A stretch of DNA of 46,761 nucleotides, from the NCBI RefSeq assembly GCF_023716925.1, contig NZ_JAMQQG010000031.1, positions 1-46,761 on the forward strand. Direction: 5' to 3'. The notes under the pieces were generated by a model. The model was given only the letters and a program-made list of their open reading frames with translations. It did no database searches and was not told the origin of the DNA. The DNA comes from Frankia sp. R82. Its GTDB lineage: Bacteria > Actinomycetota > Actinomycetes > Frankiales > Frankiaceae. The position numbers and the translations under genes were made by a program. Positions within the stretch are counted from its first letter, which is position 1; each line of letters begins with the position of its first letter. Positions 32,825-41,971 of this stretch are shown here, one piece after another.

Positions 32825-33993
32825 TGGCGGTCAACGAGGGCTTCGCGAGCCTGTCCAACCATCTGTTCGGCAGCGGGATGGCGGTCTACTCGGTCGCGAT
32901 GCTCGGCTTCGCGGCCGAGTTCGCGTTCAGCCGGCTGGGCACCCGCCAGGACGAGGCGGTGGTGGTCGGCGACGAGGCGGTGACCTCGGCCGTCCCTGCC
33001 GCGCGCACGTCGGCGGAGCGGTCGGCGGTACTCGTCGGGGCCTCGACCGCGGCCCCGACCGACCCGGCGGTCAGCCCGGTGTCCGGCGGTGGCGATCCCA
33101 CCGACGCCGCGGCGGCCCGTGCCCGGGAGATCGAGGCGGTCCGCAGGCGGGACCGGGCCGCGCACTCGTTGGCCGGCGGCGATGACCCGCAGGTTCCGGC
33201 GCGGGCCCGCTGGGTCGGCCGGATCGCCGTGGGCGCCACCGTCATCGGCTGGGCCCTGCACCTCGCCTCGGTCATCACCCGCGGGTTCGCGGCGGACCGG
33301 GTGCCGTGGGGCAACATGTACGAGTACTCGTCGATGATCTGCCTGATCGCGGTCACGACGTTTTTGGGCCTGATCACCCGGCACAACGTGCGCTGGCTGG
33401 GCGTGTTCGTCATGGTGCCGGTCGTGCTGTATCTCGGCTTCGCCGGGACGGTGCTCTACGTGGCGCCCGGGCCGCTGGTGCCGGCGCTCAACTCGTACTG
33501 GTTGAAGATCCACGTGGTCGGAGCGATCGTCGCGAGCGGGGTGTTCCTCGTCTCCGCGGTGACCACGGTGCTGTTCCTCGTCAAGGAACGCTGGGAGAAC
33601 CGTCTCGCCGAGGTCGCCACCGGACGGGCCGAGGCCAGCCGGGCGATGCAGAACCGCGGCGGGATCGTGATGCGGCTGCCCTCGTCGGCCGCCCTGGACA
33701 CCCTCACCTACCGGGTCATCGCGTTCGCCTTCCCGATCTGGACCTTCGCGATCATCGCCGGTGCGATCTGGGCCGAGGCAGCCTGGGGACGCTACTGGGG
33801 CTGGGACCCCAAGGAGACCTGGTCGTTCATCACCTGGGTCTGTTACGCCGCCTACCTGCACGCCCGCGCGACCGCCGGCTGGCGTGGCCGCCGTGCCGCC
33901 ACCATCTCCCTGGTCGCGTTCACCGCGCTGTTCGTCGACTACTACGTGGTGAACCTCGTCATCAGCGGCCTGCACTCCTACGCCGGAGTCTGA
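32824..33993 (+). CDS. ccsB: Cytochrome c biogenesis protein CcsB/CcsA (haem handling)
   Basis: The 389-residue polytopic protein belongs to the haem-handling family and works with ResB in attaching haem to apocytochrome c outside the membrane. The tryptophan-rich signature is WGRYWGWDPKETWSFITW. Conserved haem-ligand histidines are expected in SYWLKIHVVGAIVASG and near HSYAGV at the C-terminus. The first transmembrane segment (AVYSVAMLGFAAEFAF) is separated from the rest by an acidic/Ala-rich loop of about 90 residues not usual in the family. The ATG at 32824 overlaps the resB stop by one base. The stop codon lies inside the first unit of a 15-bp tandem repeat. Confidence 0.95.
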   Translation: MAVNEGFASLSNHLFGSGMAVYSVAMLGFAAEFAFSRLGTRQDEAVVVGDEAVTSAVPAARTSAERSAVLVGASTAAPTDPAVSPVSGGGDPTDAAAARAREIEAVRRRDRAAHSLAGGDDPQVPARARWVGRIAVGATVIGWALHLASVITRGFAADRVPWGNMYEYSSMICLIAVTTFLGLITRHNVRWLGVFVMVPVVLYLGFAGTVLYVAPGPLVPALNSYWLKIHVVGAIVASGVFLVSAVTTVLFLVKERWENRLAEVATGRAEASRAMQNRGGIVMRLPSSAALDTLTYRVIAFAFPIWTFAIIAGAIWAEAAWGRYWGWDPKETWSFITWVCYAAYLHARATAGWRGRRAATISLVAFTALFVDYYVVNLVISGLHSYAGV

Positions 33994-34034
33994 TCCGCCG
34001 GAGTCTGATCCACCGGAGTCTGATCCACCGGAGC
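33981..34034. repeat. 15-bp tandem repeat spanning the ccsB stop codon
   Basis: CGCCGGAGTCTGATC occurs at 33981-33995 and 33996-34010. CACCGGAGTCTGATC follows at 34011-34025, and a partial copy runs into the terminator. Each unit holds the sense AGV-stop, so the gene's last codons are repeated downstream of the used stop. Confidence 0.92.
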
Positions 34035-34062
34035 CCGGGCCACCCCCAACGGGGGCCCGGGC
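34033..34062. terminator. Strong GC-rich terminator between convergent ccsB and the PLDc_N-like gene
   Basis: GCCCGGG (34033-34039) pairs with CCCGGGC (34056-34062), and an inner CCCCC (34043-34047) pairs with GGGGG (34051-34055) around AAC, with a CCA bulge. The stops lie at 33993 and 34074, so one hairpin serves both strands. Confidence 0.8.
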
Positions 34063-34073
34063 GGCCGGACGGG

Positions 34074-34493
34074 TCAGCCGAGAGAGGGCGACGGGGGCTC
34101 GGACTCGCCGCCGCGGATGCGCGCGGCGAGTTCACGCAGGAACTCCGGGTCGTCGTCCGGCCCCTTGGGACGAGCGACCTGACGGCGGGTACCCATCCGC
34201 GAGCCAGGCCGGGCAAGGCCGGCCTCGCGGCGGGTGATCTCCCAGGCCGACCGGTGCCCGAACGCCGGGTGGTCGGACACGGCCCGCCGCGGTGCGCGCG
34301 CGCCATACCCGTTCACCCGCGGACGGCCGAACAGGAACCAGCCGGCCGCGCCGGGAATCCAGAGCAGCCCCACCGCCACGATCCAAAGCAGTTTCGACCC
34401 CACCCGTATCTCGTCCGGGGGCGTCCCGACCACATCAATGATCGCGTACGCCCAGACACCGATGATCACAAACGTCAGCGCGAGGCCCAGCAC
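34074..34493 (-). CDS. Small PLDc_N-like membrane protein
   Basis: The 139-residue protein starts with two closely spaced transmembrane helices, LGLALTFVIIGVWAYAIIDVV and LLWIVAVGLLWIPGAAGWFLFGRPR. The pattern ending WFLFGRPR is that of the PLDc_N (cardiolipin synthase N-terminal) domain family. A charged cytoplasmic tail rich in Arg and Pro follows. No phospholipase catalytic motif is present, so it is not an enzyme by itself; function is unknown. The GTG at 34493 has GGAAGGAG (34504-34511 on the opposite strand) 10 bases upstream. The open frame extends back to 34892 without family resemblance. Confidence 0.72.
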   Translation of the reverse strand: MLGLALTFVIIGVWAYAIIDVVGTPPDEIRVGSKLLWIVAVGLLWIPGAAGWFLFGRPRVNGYGARAPRRAVSDHPAFGHRSAWEITRREAGLARPGSRMGTRRQVARPKGPDDDPEFLRELAARIRGGESEPPSPSLG

Positions 34494-34891
34494 CTGCTGG
34501 TCGCTCCTTCCAGCTCTCGGTGACCGATTACGTCCTGTTACATTCCGCTCGACATATCGGATATGAACGTCGGCACGTGGGTCAGTAGTCCCGGTTCTGC
34601 GGGACAGCCGCCGCGGCCTGCGGGTCCTGGCCATGCGCGGCGACTCCGGACGGGCCGGATGGTGTGCGCCATCGGAGTCCCTCGGACTGCCCGAAGGCGG
34701 CCCCGGGGGCGCACGTGTCGAGAAGATGGCCGGCCCGTGTATCCCCAGTGTGCCCCTCGCCCCCGGGTCGCGTCCGGCGGGTTGGCAACAGCGTCGCCAT
34801 CGAGGCCGCCGACCGGCAGCGGTGGGTGCGGTTGCCATCACCGATGGTGGGGGAGCCAACGGTGGTCGGTGGTGGCTGCGAGGATGGGGCA
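34494..34891. promoter_or_regulatory. Divergent intergenic region with a 13-bp palindrome, upstream of ubiD
   Basis: No gene is supported here. CATATCGGATATG (34553-34565) is a perfect palindrome around a central G, AT-rich against its background. It lies 60 bases in front of the PLDc_N-like gene and 330 before ubiD. It may be an operator for the leftward gene; nothing family-specific was recognised. Confidence 0.4.
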
Positions 34892-36343
34892 ATGGCCTGG
34901 GCGGATCTACGCGCGTTTCTCGCGCATCTCGAACGGCGGCGGGATCTGCGACGGGTGTCGGTGCCCGTCGACCCCCGACTGGAGGTGACCGAGATCGTCA
35001 CCCGGGTGGTGCGCGAGCACGGCCCGGCGCTGCTGTTCGACTCCCCGCTCGGGGCGGACATGCCCCTGGCGATCAACGTGTTCGGGACCGAGGCGCGGAT
35101 GGCCGCGGCCCTCGGCGTGGAGCGGCTCGACGAGATCGGCGAGCGGCTTGCCGCCCTGCTGCGTCCCGAGCTGCCGACCGGTCTGTCGGGGCTGCGCGAC
35201 GCGCTGGGCAAGGCCGCGTCGCTGACGTCGCTGCCACCGCGGCGGGTGCGCACCGCGCCGTGCCAGGACGTCGTGCTCGAGGGTGCCGACGTCGACCTGT
35301 TCCGCCTGCCCGGTGTGCATGCCTGGCCGAGTGACGGCGGCGCCTTCCTCAACCTCGGGCTGACCCACACCCGCCACCCCGAGACCGGCGCCCGCAACCT
35401 GGGGATGTACCGGCTGCAGCGCCACGACGCCCGCACCGTCGGCATGCACTGGCAGATCCACAAGGACTCCAACGCCCATCATGCCGTCGCCGAGCGGCGC
35501 GGCGAGCGGCTGCCGGTGGCGATCGCGTTCGGCTGCGACCCGGCGGTCACCTACGCCGCCTCCGCTCCGCTGCCGGCCGACATCGACGAGTACCTGTTCG
35601 CCGGCTACCTGCGCGGCGAGCGGGTGGAGATGGTCGACTGTCGCAGCGTCCCGCTGCGGGTGCCGGCGAACGCGCAGATCGTGCTGGAGGGTTGGCTGGA
35701 ACCGGGGGAGCGCCGCCCGGAGGGTCCCTTCGGCGACCACACCGGCTTCTACACGCCCGTCGAGCCGTTCCCCGCGCTGCACGTCGACGTGATGACGATG
35801 CAGCGTGAGCCGGTGTTCCAGACGATCGTCGTCGGCCGCCCGCCGCAGGAGGACGGGCCGATGGGCAAGGCCACCGAGCGGATCTTCCTGCCGCTGATCC
35901 GGATGATGATCCCCGAGATCGTCGACTACGACCTGCCCGAGGCCGGGGTGTTCCACAACTGCTGCATCGTCTCGATCGACAAGCGCTACCCGAAGCACGC
36001 TCAGAAGGTGATGCATGCCATCTGGGGCGCCGGGCTGCTGTCGCTGTCCAAGCTGATCGTCGTGGTCGACGCGGACTGTGACGTCCACGACTACCACGAG
36101 GTGGCCTGGCGGGCGTTCGGCAATGTGGACTACGCCCATGACCTGCTCACCACGATCGGCCCGGTCGACCATCTCGACCATGCCTCCTACGAGCAGTTCT
36201 GGGGAGGCAAGATCGGAGTGGACGCGACCCGCAAGCTGGTGACCGAGGGGTACCGCCGTGACGGCGGCTGGCCCGAGGAGATCGTGATGGATGCCGCGGT
36301 ACGCGACCGGGTGACCCGGCGCTGGAAGGAGTACGGCCTGTGA
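34892..36343 (+). CDS. ubiD: UbiD-family decarboxylase (menaquinone pathway)
   Basis: The 483-residue prenylated-FMN-dependent decarboxylase probably removes the carboxylate of the polyprenylated 1,4-dihydroxy-6-naphthoate intermediate in the futalosine route. Diagnostic stretches are NLGMYRLQRHDARTVGMHWQIHKDSNAHH, IAFGCDPAVTYAASAPLP, PEGPFGDHTGFYTPVEPFPALHV (with the E-x-D/H catalytic region) and IVVVDADCDVHDYHEVAWRAFGNVD. The ATG at 34892 is preceded by GAGG. The stop overlaps the mqnP start by four bases, and ubiX, which makes the prFMN cofactor, is two genes downstream. The same order occurs in Streptomyces next to mqnE. Confidence 0.9.
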   Translation: MAWADLRAFLAHLERRRDLRRVSVPVDPRLEVTEIVTRVVREHGPALLFDSPLGADMPLAINVFGTEARMAAALGVERLDEIGERLAALLRPELPTGLSGLRDALGKAASLTSLPPRRVRTAPCQDVVLEGADVDLFRLPGVHAWPSDGGAFLNLGLTHTRHPETGARNLGMYRLQRHDARTVGMHWQIHKDSNAHHAVAERRGERLPVAIAFGCDPAVTYAASAPLPADIDEYLFAGYLRGERVEMVDCRSVPLRVPANAQIVLEGWLEPGERRPEGPFGDHTGFYTPVEPFPALHVDVMTMQREPVFQTIVVGRPPQEDGPMGKATERIFLPLIRMMIPEIVDYDLPEAGVFHNCCIVSIDKRYPKHAQKVMHAIWGAGLLSLSKLIVVVDADCDVHDYHEVAWRAFGNVDYAHDLLTTIGPVDHLDHASYEQFWGGKIGVDATRKLVTEGYRRDGGWPEEIVMDAAVRDRVTRRWKEYGL

Positions 36344-37290
36344 GCGACGCGATGTTCCTGCCGGGACCATCCGGTGGCGTGTCCGGATCGGGCTCGTCCG
36401 GTGGTGGGCAGCACGAGCTGGGACATGTGCGGGCGTTCCTGCGGCTGGTCGTCATCGAGCACTCGGTGTTCGCGCTGCCGTTCGCCTACATCGCGGCGCT
36501 GGCCGCCTGCTTTGACGCGTCACGCTCGGTGCACTGGGCGGACCTCGGGCTGGTCACGATCGCGATGGTCGCGGCGCGGACGTTCGCGATGGCCGCCAAC
36601 CGGATCATCGACCGGGCGATCGACGCCCGCAACCCGCGCACCGCGAGCCGGGAGCTCGTCACCGGCGCGGTGTCGGTGCGCACCGCCGTGGTCGGATCGG
36701 TGGTGGCGCTCGCGGTGTTCCTCGCCGCCGCGGCGATGCTGAGCTGGTTGTGTCTCGCGCTGGCGCCGGTCGCGGTCGCCCCGCTGGTCGTCTACCCGTA
36801 CGCCAAGCGCTTCACCGACGTCCCGCACGCCGTGCTCGGCATCGCCCAGGCCGTCGCCCCCGTCGGCGCCTGGATCGCCGTCTCCGGGCACTGGTCGTGG
36901 GCGGCGTTCGTGCTCGGTCTCGCCGTCGGCGCCTGGATCGGCGGGTTCGACCTGATCTACGCCTGCCAGGATGCCGAGATCGACCGCCGCATCGGCGTGC
37001 GCTCCGTGCCGGCCCGGTTCGGGGTGCGCGGTGCGCTGATCGGCTCGACCGTCACCCACGTCGTCACGTTCGTCCTGTTCGTGGTGTACGGCCTGATGGT
37101 GGGCGTCGGCGCGTTCTGGTGGGCGGGGCTCGCGGTGACCGCGGCCGCGCTCTCCTACGAACACGCCATCGTCTCTCCGAACGATCTCTCCCGGGTCAAC
37201 CGGGCGTTCCTCACCGCGAACGGTTTCGTCGGCATCGCCCTGTTCGCCTTTGCCGTCGCCGACCTGTTCAGCCGCGGCCTGTCGGTCTAG
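36340..37290 (+). CDS. mqnP: UbiA-family prenyltransferase MqnP
   Basis: The 316-residue integral membrane protein attaches the polyprenyl side chain to the naphthoate ring in menaquinone synthesis. Two aspartate-rich motifs that bind Mg-diphosphate are present, NRIIDRAIDARNPRT and DLIYACQDAEIDRRIGVRSVPARFG, with about eight transmembrane helices between and around them. It starts at a GTG overlapping the ubiD stop and is two bases from ubiX, so the three genes are translationally coupled. The classical MenA is not expected in an organism using the futalosine pathway. Confidence 0.92.
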   Translation: MSDAMFLPGPSGGVSGSGSSGGGQHELGHVRAFLRLVVIEHSVFALPFAYIAALAACFDASRSVHWADLGLVTIAMVAARTFAMAANRIIDRAIDARNPRTASRELVTGAVSVRTAVVGSVVALAVFLAAAAMLSWLCLALAPVAVAPLVVYPYAKRFTDVPHAVLGIAQAVAPVGAWIAVSGHWSWAAFVLGLAVGAWIGGFDLIYACQDAEIDRRIGVRSVPARFGVRGALIGSTVTHVVTFVLFVVYGLMVGVGAFWWAGLAVTAAALSYEHAIVSPNDLSRVNRAFLTANGFVGIALFAFAVADLFSRGLSV

Positions 37291-37292
37291 CC

Positions 37293-38171
37293 GTGCCATC
37301 CCCCGCTCCGGCCGCGGCGCCGCGGGTGCCCTGGGTGGTCGGGGTCAGCGGTGCCAGCGGCACCCCGTACGCTGCCGCGGTGCTGCGTGGCCTGCTCACC
37401 GCCGGCCACCCGGTCGACCTGGTGCTCTCCCGCGCCGCCCGGCTCACCCTGCTGGACGAGACGGGCCTTGCCTGGCACGACAGTTCCTGGGCATCGGCCC
37501 TGACGACGTGGCTGTCCGCCCCGCTCGGCACTGCCGCGCCGGACGATTCTGCCGCGCCGGACGATTCCGCCGCGCCGGACGGTGTGCTCGCGGGTGTCGG
37601 CGAGCTGGTGCGGTCGCTGGTCGCCGTACACGCGCCCGGCAACCTCGCGGCCCCGCCGAGCAGCGGCTCGTACCCGACCCGCGGGATGATCGTCGTCCCG
37701 GCGAGCACCGCGTCCCTCGCCGGCATCGCCCTCGGACTGTCCAAGGACCTGCTGCAACGCTGTGCGGACGTGACCCTCAAGGAGGGGCGGCGTCTGGTCG
37801 TCGTTCCCCGGGAGATGCCCTACACCGGCGCGACGCTGCGGCACATGCTCGCCCTGCACGAGGCCGGGGCCGTGGTGGCGGCGGCGAGTCCCGGCTTCTA
37901 CGCCGGCGCCCGGGAGGCCACCGACCTGGTCGATTTCGTCGCCGGACGGGTCCTGGACGCCGCCGGGGTCACCCACACCCTGTATCGCCGCTGGTCCGGC
38001 GAACTGGGCGCCGCCCGCCGTCCGGAGCACCCCGCCGACCCGGTCCCGGGCGGTTCCGCGGAACACCATGATCGAACAGTGGCCGGGTGCTCCCTGGCGG
38101 ACCGGGCCCCGGGACGGGCACAGTGGTCTGCGACGGCGGGTTCCCGGCAACGGGTTCCTCGGAGCACGTAG
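37293..38171 (+). CDS. ubiX: UbiX-family flavin prenyltransferase
   Basis: UbiX prenylates FMN with dimethylallyl phosphate to make the prFMN cofactor used by UbiD. The family features are WVVGVSGASGTPYAAAVLRGL (flavin phosphate loop), PASTASLAGIALGLSKDLLQRCADVTLKEGRRLVVVPREMPYTGATLRHML, and AASPGFYAGAREATDLVDFVAGRVLDAAGV. The 292-residue length exceeds the usual 190-220. A Pro/Asp/Ser repeat (three 18-bp units at 37533-37583) sits in a surface loop, and about 60 residues after LYRRWSGELG have no family match. The GTG at 37293 follows the mqnP stop by two bases. Confidence 0.92.
   Translation: MPSPAPAAAPRVPWVVGVSGASGTPYAAAVLRGLLTAGHPVDLVLSRAARLTLLDETGLAWHDSSWASALTTWLSAPLGTAAPDDSAAPDDSAAPDGVLAGVGELVRSLVAVHAPGNLAAPPSSGSYPTRGMIVVPASTASLAGIALGLSKDLLQRCADVTLKEGRRLVVVPREMPYTGATLRHMLALHEAGAVVAAASPGFYAGAREATDLVDFVAGRVLDAAGVTHTLYRRWSGELGAARRPEHPADPVPGGSAEHHDRTVAGCSLADRAPGRAQWSATAGSRQRVPRST
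37533..37583. repeat. 18-bp tandem repeat in ubiX
   Basis: GCCGCGCCGGACGATTCT (37533-37550), GCCGCGCCGGACGATTCC (37551-37568) and a 15-base third unit encode AAPDDS repeats in a probably exposed loop between the second strand and the conserved PASTAS region. Confidence 0.92.
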
Positions 38172-38192
38172 CAGCGAGGCGAAGGTGACGGC

Positions 38193-38453
38193 ATGACGGC
38201 GGGTGACGGCGCGGCGAAGGGAAAGGGACGCGGTCGAGGGGCGGCGGAGGTCGACCTCCGGGCCCAGCTGCCGTATTTCGCGGCCCGACTGGCGGTACTC
38301 GTGGTGGTCACGGTGGTACTGGCCGTCGTCGGGATGAACGTGATACTGGCTTTGCTGGTTGCCTTCGTCATCGCTGGGCTGCTGACCTGGCCGCTGGGCC
38401 GGATGCAGCGCCGGGCCGCGGAGCGGGCGGCGGCGGTACGCGACCGGGAGTAA
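38193..38453 (+). CDS. DUF4229 small membrane protein
   Basis: The 86-residue protein has a basic Gly/Lys-rich N-terminus, QLPYFAARLAVLVVVTVVLAVVGMNVILALLVAFVIAGLLTWPLGRMQRRA spanning two helices, and a charged tail. This fits DUF4229, a small actinobacterial two-helix family of unknown function. A second DUF4229 protein is encoded at 39955, on the other side of mqnE. Retention of the pair within the menaquinone cluster suggests a membrane-associated accessory role, which is inference only. Confidence 0.8.
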   Translation: MTAGDGAAKGKGRGRGAAEVDLRAQLPYFAARLAVLVVVTVVLAVVGMNVILALLVAFVIAGLLTWPLGRMQRRAAERAAAVRDRE

Positions 38454-38505
38454 TGGACCCCCGGGACGGGTAGGGTCCGCGGGCAATCGGGCTAGTCTGG
38501 GTGAC

Positions 38506-39654
38506 ATGGATGCTGGGCTCAAACGGGAGATCGAGGCGAAGGTCGCGGCCGGTGAGCGGCTCAGCCGGGCCGACGGCGAGGCACTGTACGGCAGTGACGA
38601 CCTCGCCTGGCTGGGTGGCCTCGCGCACGACGTCCGCACCCGCAAGAACGGGGACCGGACGTTCTTCAACGTCAACCGGCATCTGAACCTGACCAACGTG
38701 TGCTCGGCGTCCTGCGCCTACTGCTCGTTCCAGCGCAAGCCCGGCGAGTCCGACGCGTACACGATGCGCATCGAGGAGGCCGTGCGGCTCGCGAAGGAGA
38801 TGGAACCGGCCGGTATCACCGAGCTGCACATCGTCAACGGCCTGCACCCGACCCTGCCGTGGCGCTACTATCCGCGTTCGCTGCGCGAGCTGGGCAAGGC
38901 GCTGCCGGGAGTGGCCCTCAAGGCGTTCACCGCCACCGAGATCCACTGGTTCGAGAAGATCAGCGGGCTGCCGGCCGACGAGATCCTCGACGAACTGATC
39001 GACGCCGGTCTCGAGTCGCTCACCGGTGGCGGCGCGGAGATCTTCGACTGGGAGGTCCGGCAGAAGATCGTCGGCCACGAGACCCACTGGGAGGACTGGT
39101 CGCGCATCCACCGGCTCGCGCATGCCAAGGGGCTGCGCACGCCGTGCACGATGCTCTACGGCCACATCGAGGAGCCCCGGCACCGGGTTGACCACGTGCT
39201 GCGGCTGCGCGAACTGCAGGACGAGACCGGTGGGTTCGCGGTGTTCATCCCGCTGCGCTTCCAGCACGACGCGGCCGGGGACCCGCGCAACCGGCTGATG
39301 AACCAGCCGATGGCGACCGGGGCCGAGGCGCTGAAGACGTTCGCCGTCTCCCGGCTGCTGTTCGACAACATCGACCACGTCAAGTGCTTCTGGGTGATGC
39401 ACGGCCTCACGACCGCCCAGCTCGCGCTGAACTTCGGTGCCGACGACCTGGACGGTTCCGTCGTCGAGTACAAGATCACCCATGACGCGGACCGGTTCGG
39501 CACCCCGACCACGATGACCCGTGAGGACCTGCTGGGCATCATCCGAGACGCCGGGTTCCGGCCGGTCGAGCGGGACACCCGCTATCGCGAGATCCGTGCC
39601 TACGACGGGCCCGATCCGGCCCGTCGCGAGGTCGCGACGGCCATCGACGCCTGA
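38506..39654 (+). CDS. mqnE: Aminofutalosine synthase (radical SAM, MqnE)
   Basis: MqnE adds the adenosyl radical to 3-(1-carboxyvinyl-oxy)benzoate, forming aminofutalosine, the second step of the futalosine menaquinone pathway. The 382-residue protein has the radical-SAM cluster motif Cys66-x3-Cys70-x2-Cys73 (LTNVCSASCAYCSFQRK), GITELHIVNGLHPTLPWRYY, LTGGGAEIFDWEVR and TTAQLALNFGADDLDGSVVE. The last distinguishes it from the cyclase MqnC (LALRFGANDMGS in that family) and from CofH. The ATG at 38506 is used. MqnA, which supplies its substrate, is encoded at 40200; MqnB, MqnC and MqnD were not found in the window. Confidence 0.93.
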   Translation: MDAGLKREIEAKVAAGERLSRADGEALYGSDDLAWLGGLAHDVRTRKNGDRTFFNVNRHLNLTNVCSASCAYCSFQRKPGESDAYTMRIEEAVRLAKEMEPAGITELHIVNGLHPTLPWRYYPRSLRELGKALPGVALKAFTATEIHWFEKISGLPADEILDELIDAGLESLTGGGAEIFDWEVRQKIVGHETHWEDWSRIHRLAHAKGLRTPCTMLYGHIEEPRHRVDHVLRLRELQDETGGFAVFIPLRFQHDAAGDPRNRLMNQPMATGAEALKTFAVSRLLFDNIDHVKCFWVMHGLTTAQLALNFGADDLDGSVVEYKITHDADRFGTPTTMTREDLLGIIRDAGFRPVERDTRYREIRAYDGPDPARREVATAIDA

Positions 39655-39670
39655 GGCGGGCCCGGACACC

Positions 39671-41048
<1,378 letters not shown>

Positions 41049-41060
41049 GGACGCCGGCGG

Positions 41061-41570
41061 TCAGGCCGGCCGCCGGGCCGCACACAGGCTCCGCAGCTGG
41101 TCGACCAACAGGCCAGTGGCCAGGCCCTTTTCCAGCAGGGCGTCCGCACCGAGGGCGAGTACCTGGTGCAGGAGCGCATCCTCCGAGAAACCGGTGAAAA
41201 TCACGACGACGGCCCGCGGGACGATTCGGCGAATTCGTGGCAGTGCGCCGATACCGTCCAGGACCGGCATCGCAAGATCGAGCAGGACCAGATCCGGGTT
41301 CGTGCGATTCACCTCGTCGATGGCCTGCAGACCATCGGCGGCCGCGCCGACGATGACGAAGTCCGGCTCGGTGCCGAGCAGCAGGCACAACAGGTCACGC
41401 ACACCGTCGGCATCGTCCACGACGACAACCCGGCGTGGACGTGGGTCGACCGTGTGAGCGTCCACGCTGTGAGCGTCCACGGTGTGGGAGTCCATGGTGT
41501 GGGAGTCCAGGAGACGGGCGGTATCCACCATTCTTTTGTACGCGCGCCGGGGGACCTCGGGCATCGTCAT
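41061..41570 (-). CDS. Single-domain response regulator (CheY-like)
   Basis: The 169-residue protein has a complete receiver domain. The acidic pair is in VVVVDDADGVRDLL, the phosphoacceptor Asp in DLVLLDLAMPVLDG, the switch Thr in VVIFTGF, and the conserved Lys in ALLEKGLATGLL. No output domain follows. The N-terminal 50 residues contain a repeated DSHT/VDAH motif encoded by four 15-bp units. No histidine kinase gene is adjacent, so its partner is unknown. ATG 41570 is used; another ATG two codons on would also serve. It is divergent from the XRE regulator. Confidence 0.85.
   Translation of the reverse strand: MTMPEVPRRAYKRMVDTARLLDSHTMDSHTVDAHSVDAHTVDPRPRRVVVVDDADGVRDLLCLLLGTEPDFVIVGAAADGLQAIDEVNRTNPDLVLLDLAMPVLDGIGALPRIRRIVPRAVVVIFTGFSEDALLHQVLALGADALLEKGLATGLLVDQLRSLCAARRPA
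41451..41510. repeat. 15-bp tandem repeat in the response regulator N-terminus
   Basis: Four 15-bp units (41451-41465, 41466-41480, 41481-41495, 41496-41510) share GTGTGAGCGTCCAC or its GTGTGGGAGTCCAT variant on the plus strand. On the coding strand they specify DSHTM/DSHTV/DAHSV/DAHTV repeats. Confidence 0.9.
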
Positions 41571-41971
41571 TCGGGATGGTTATCGAGGATGACCCAGACC
41601 GGTCACCATCGTGATACCTGCGGAGTCCGCCGCAGTACCTGTCGCCTGGCGTGGCAGCTGGCGGAATATGTCGAATGGGCCATCTCGCCGAGATTCACAA
41701 TGTTTCCGGCAGAACTTCGCCGACATCTCTCTTGTTCCCCAACGAGAGCCCAAGAAAGCCGGCATAATGTGGCGGCGGAGTCGAGGGAAGGTTGGGGCCC
41801 GGTCGCCTCCATACCATGGCTACGCAGAGTTACGACTATGATCTCTGGCGTATGGGACTTTCTACCCCTAGCCTACAAGGGTGCTCCATGGAGTAATCTG
41901 ATCACTATCAGTGAATCCCGGTCGGGTGGTCAGGCGGGTGGTTACCGCCGCCAGGCGGAAGGACGGCGCAG
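41571..41971. promoter_or_regulatory. Divergent promoter region between the response regulator and XRE genes
   Basis: No gene is supported. Overlapping dyads CTGAT/ATCAG (41898-41911) and TCACT/AGTGA (41902-41914) lie in an AT-richer stretch (about 41825-41920) roughly 60 bases before the XRE ATG. They are good candidates for autoregulation by the XRE protein. GGAAGGA precedes that ATG. Confidence 0.45.

Noticed and set aside
38506-39654. Assignment of this radical-SAM gene as MqnC or CofH
   Set aside because: The LALNFGADDLDGSVVE and GLHPTLPWRYY sequences fit MqnE better, and the gene lies with mqnA, mqnP, ubiD and ubiX. CofG/F420 genes are absent.
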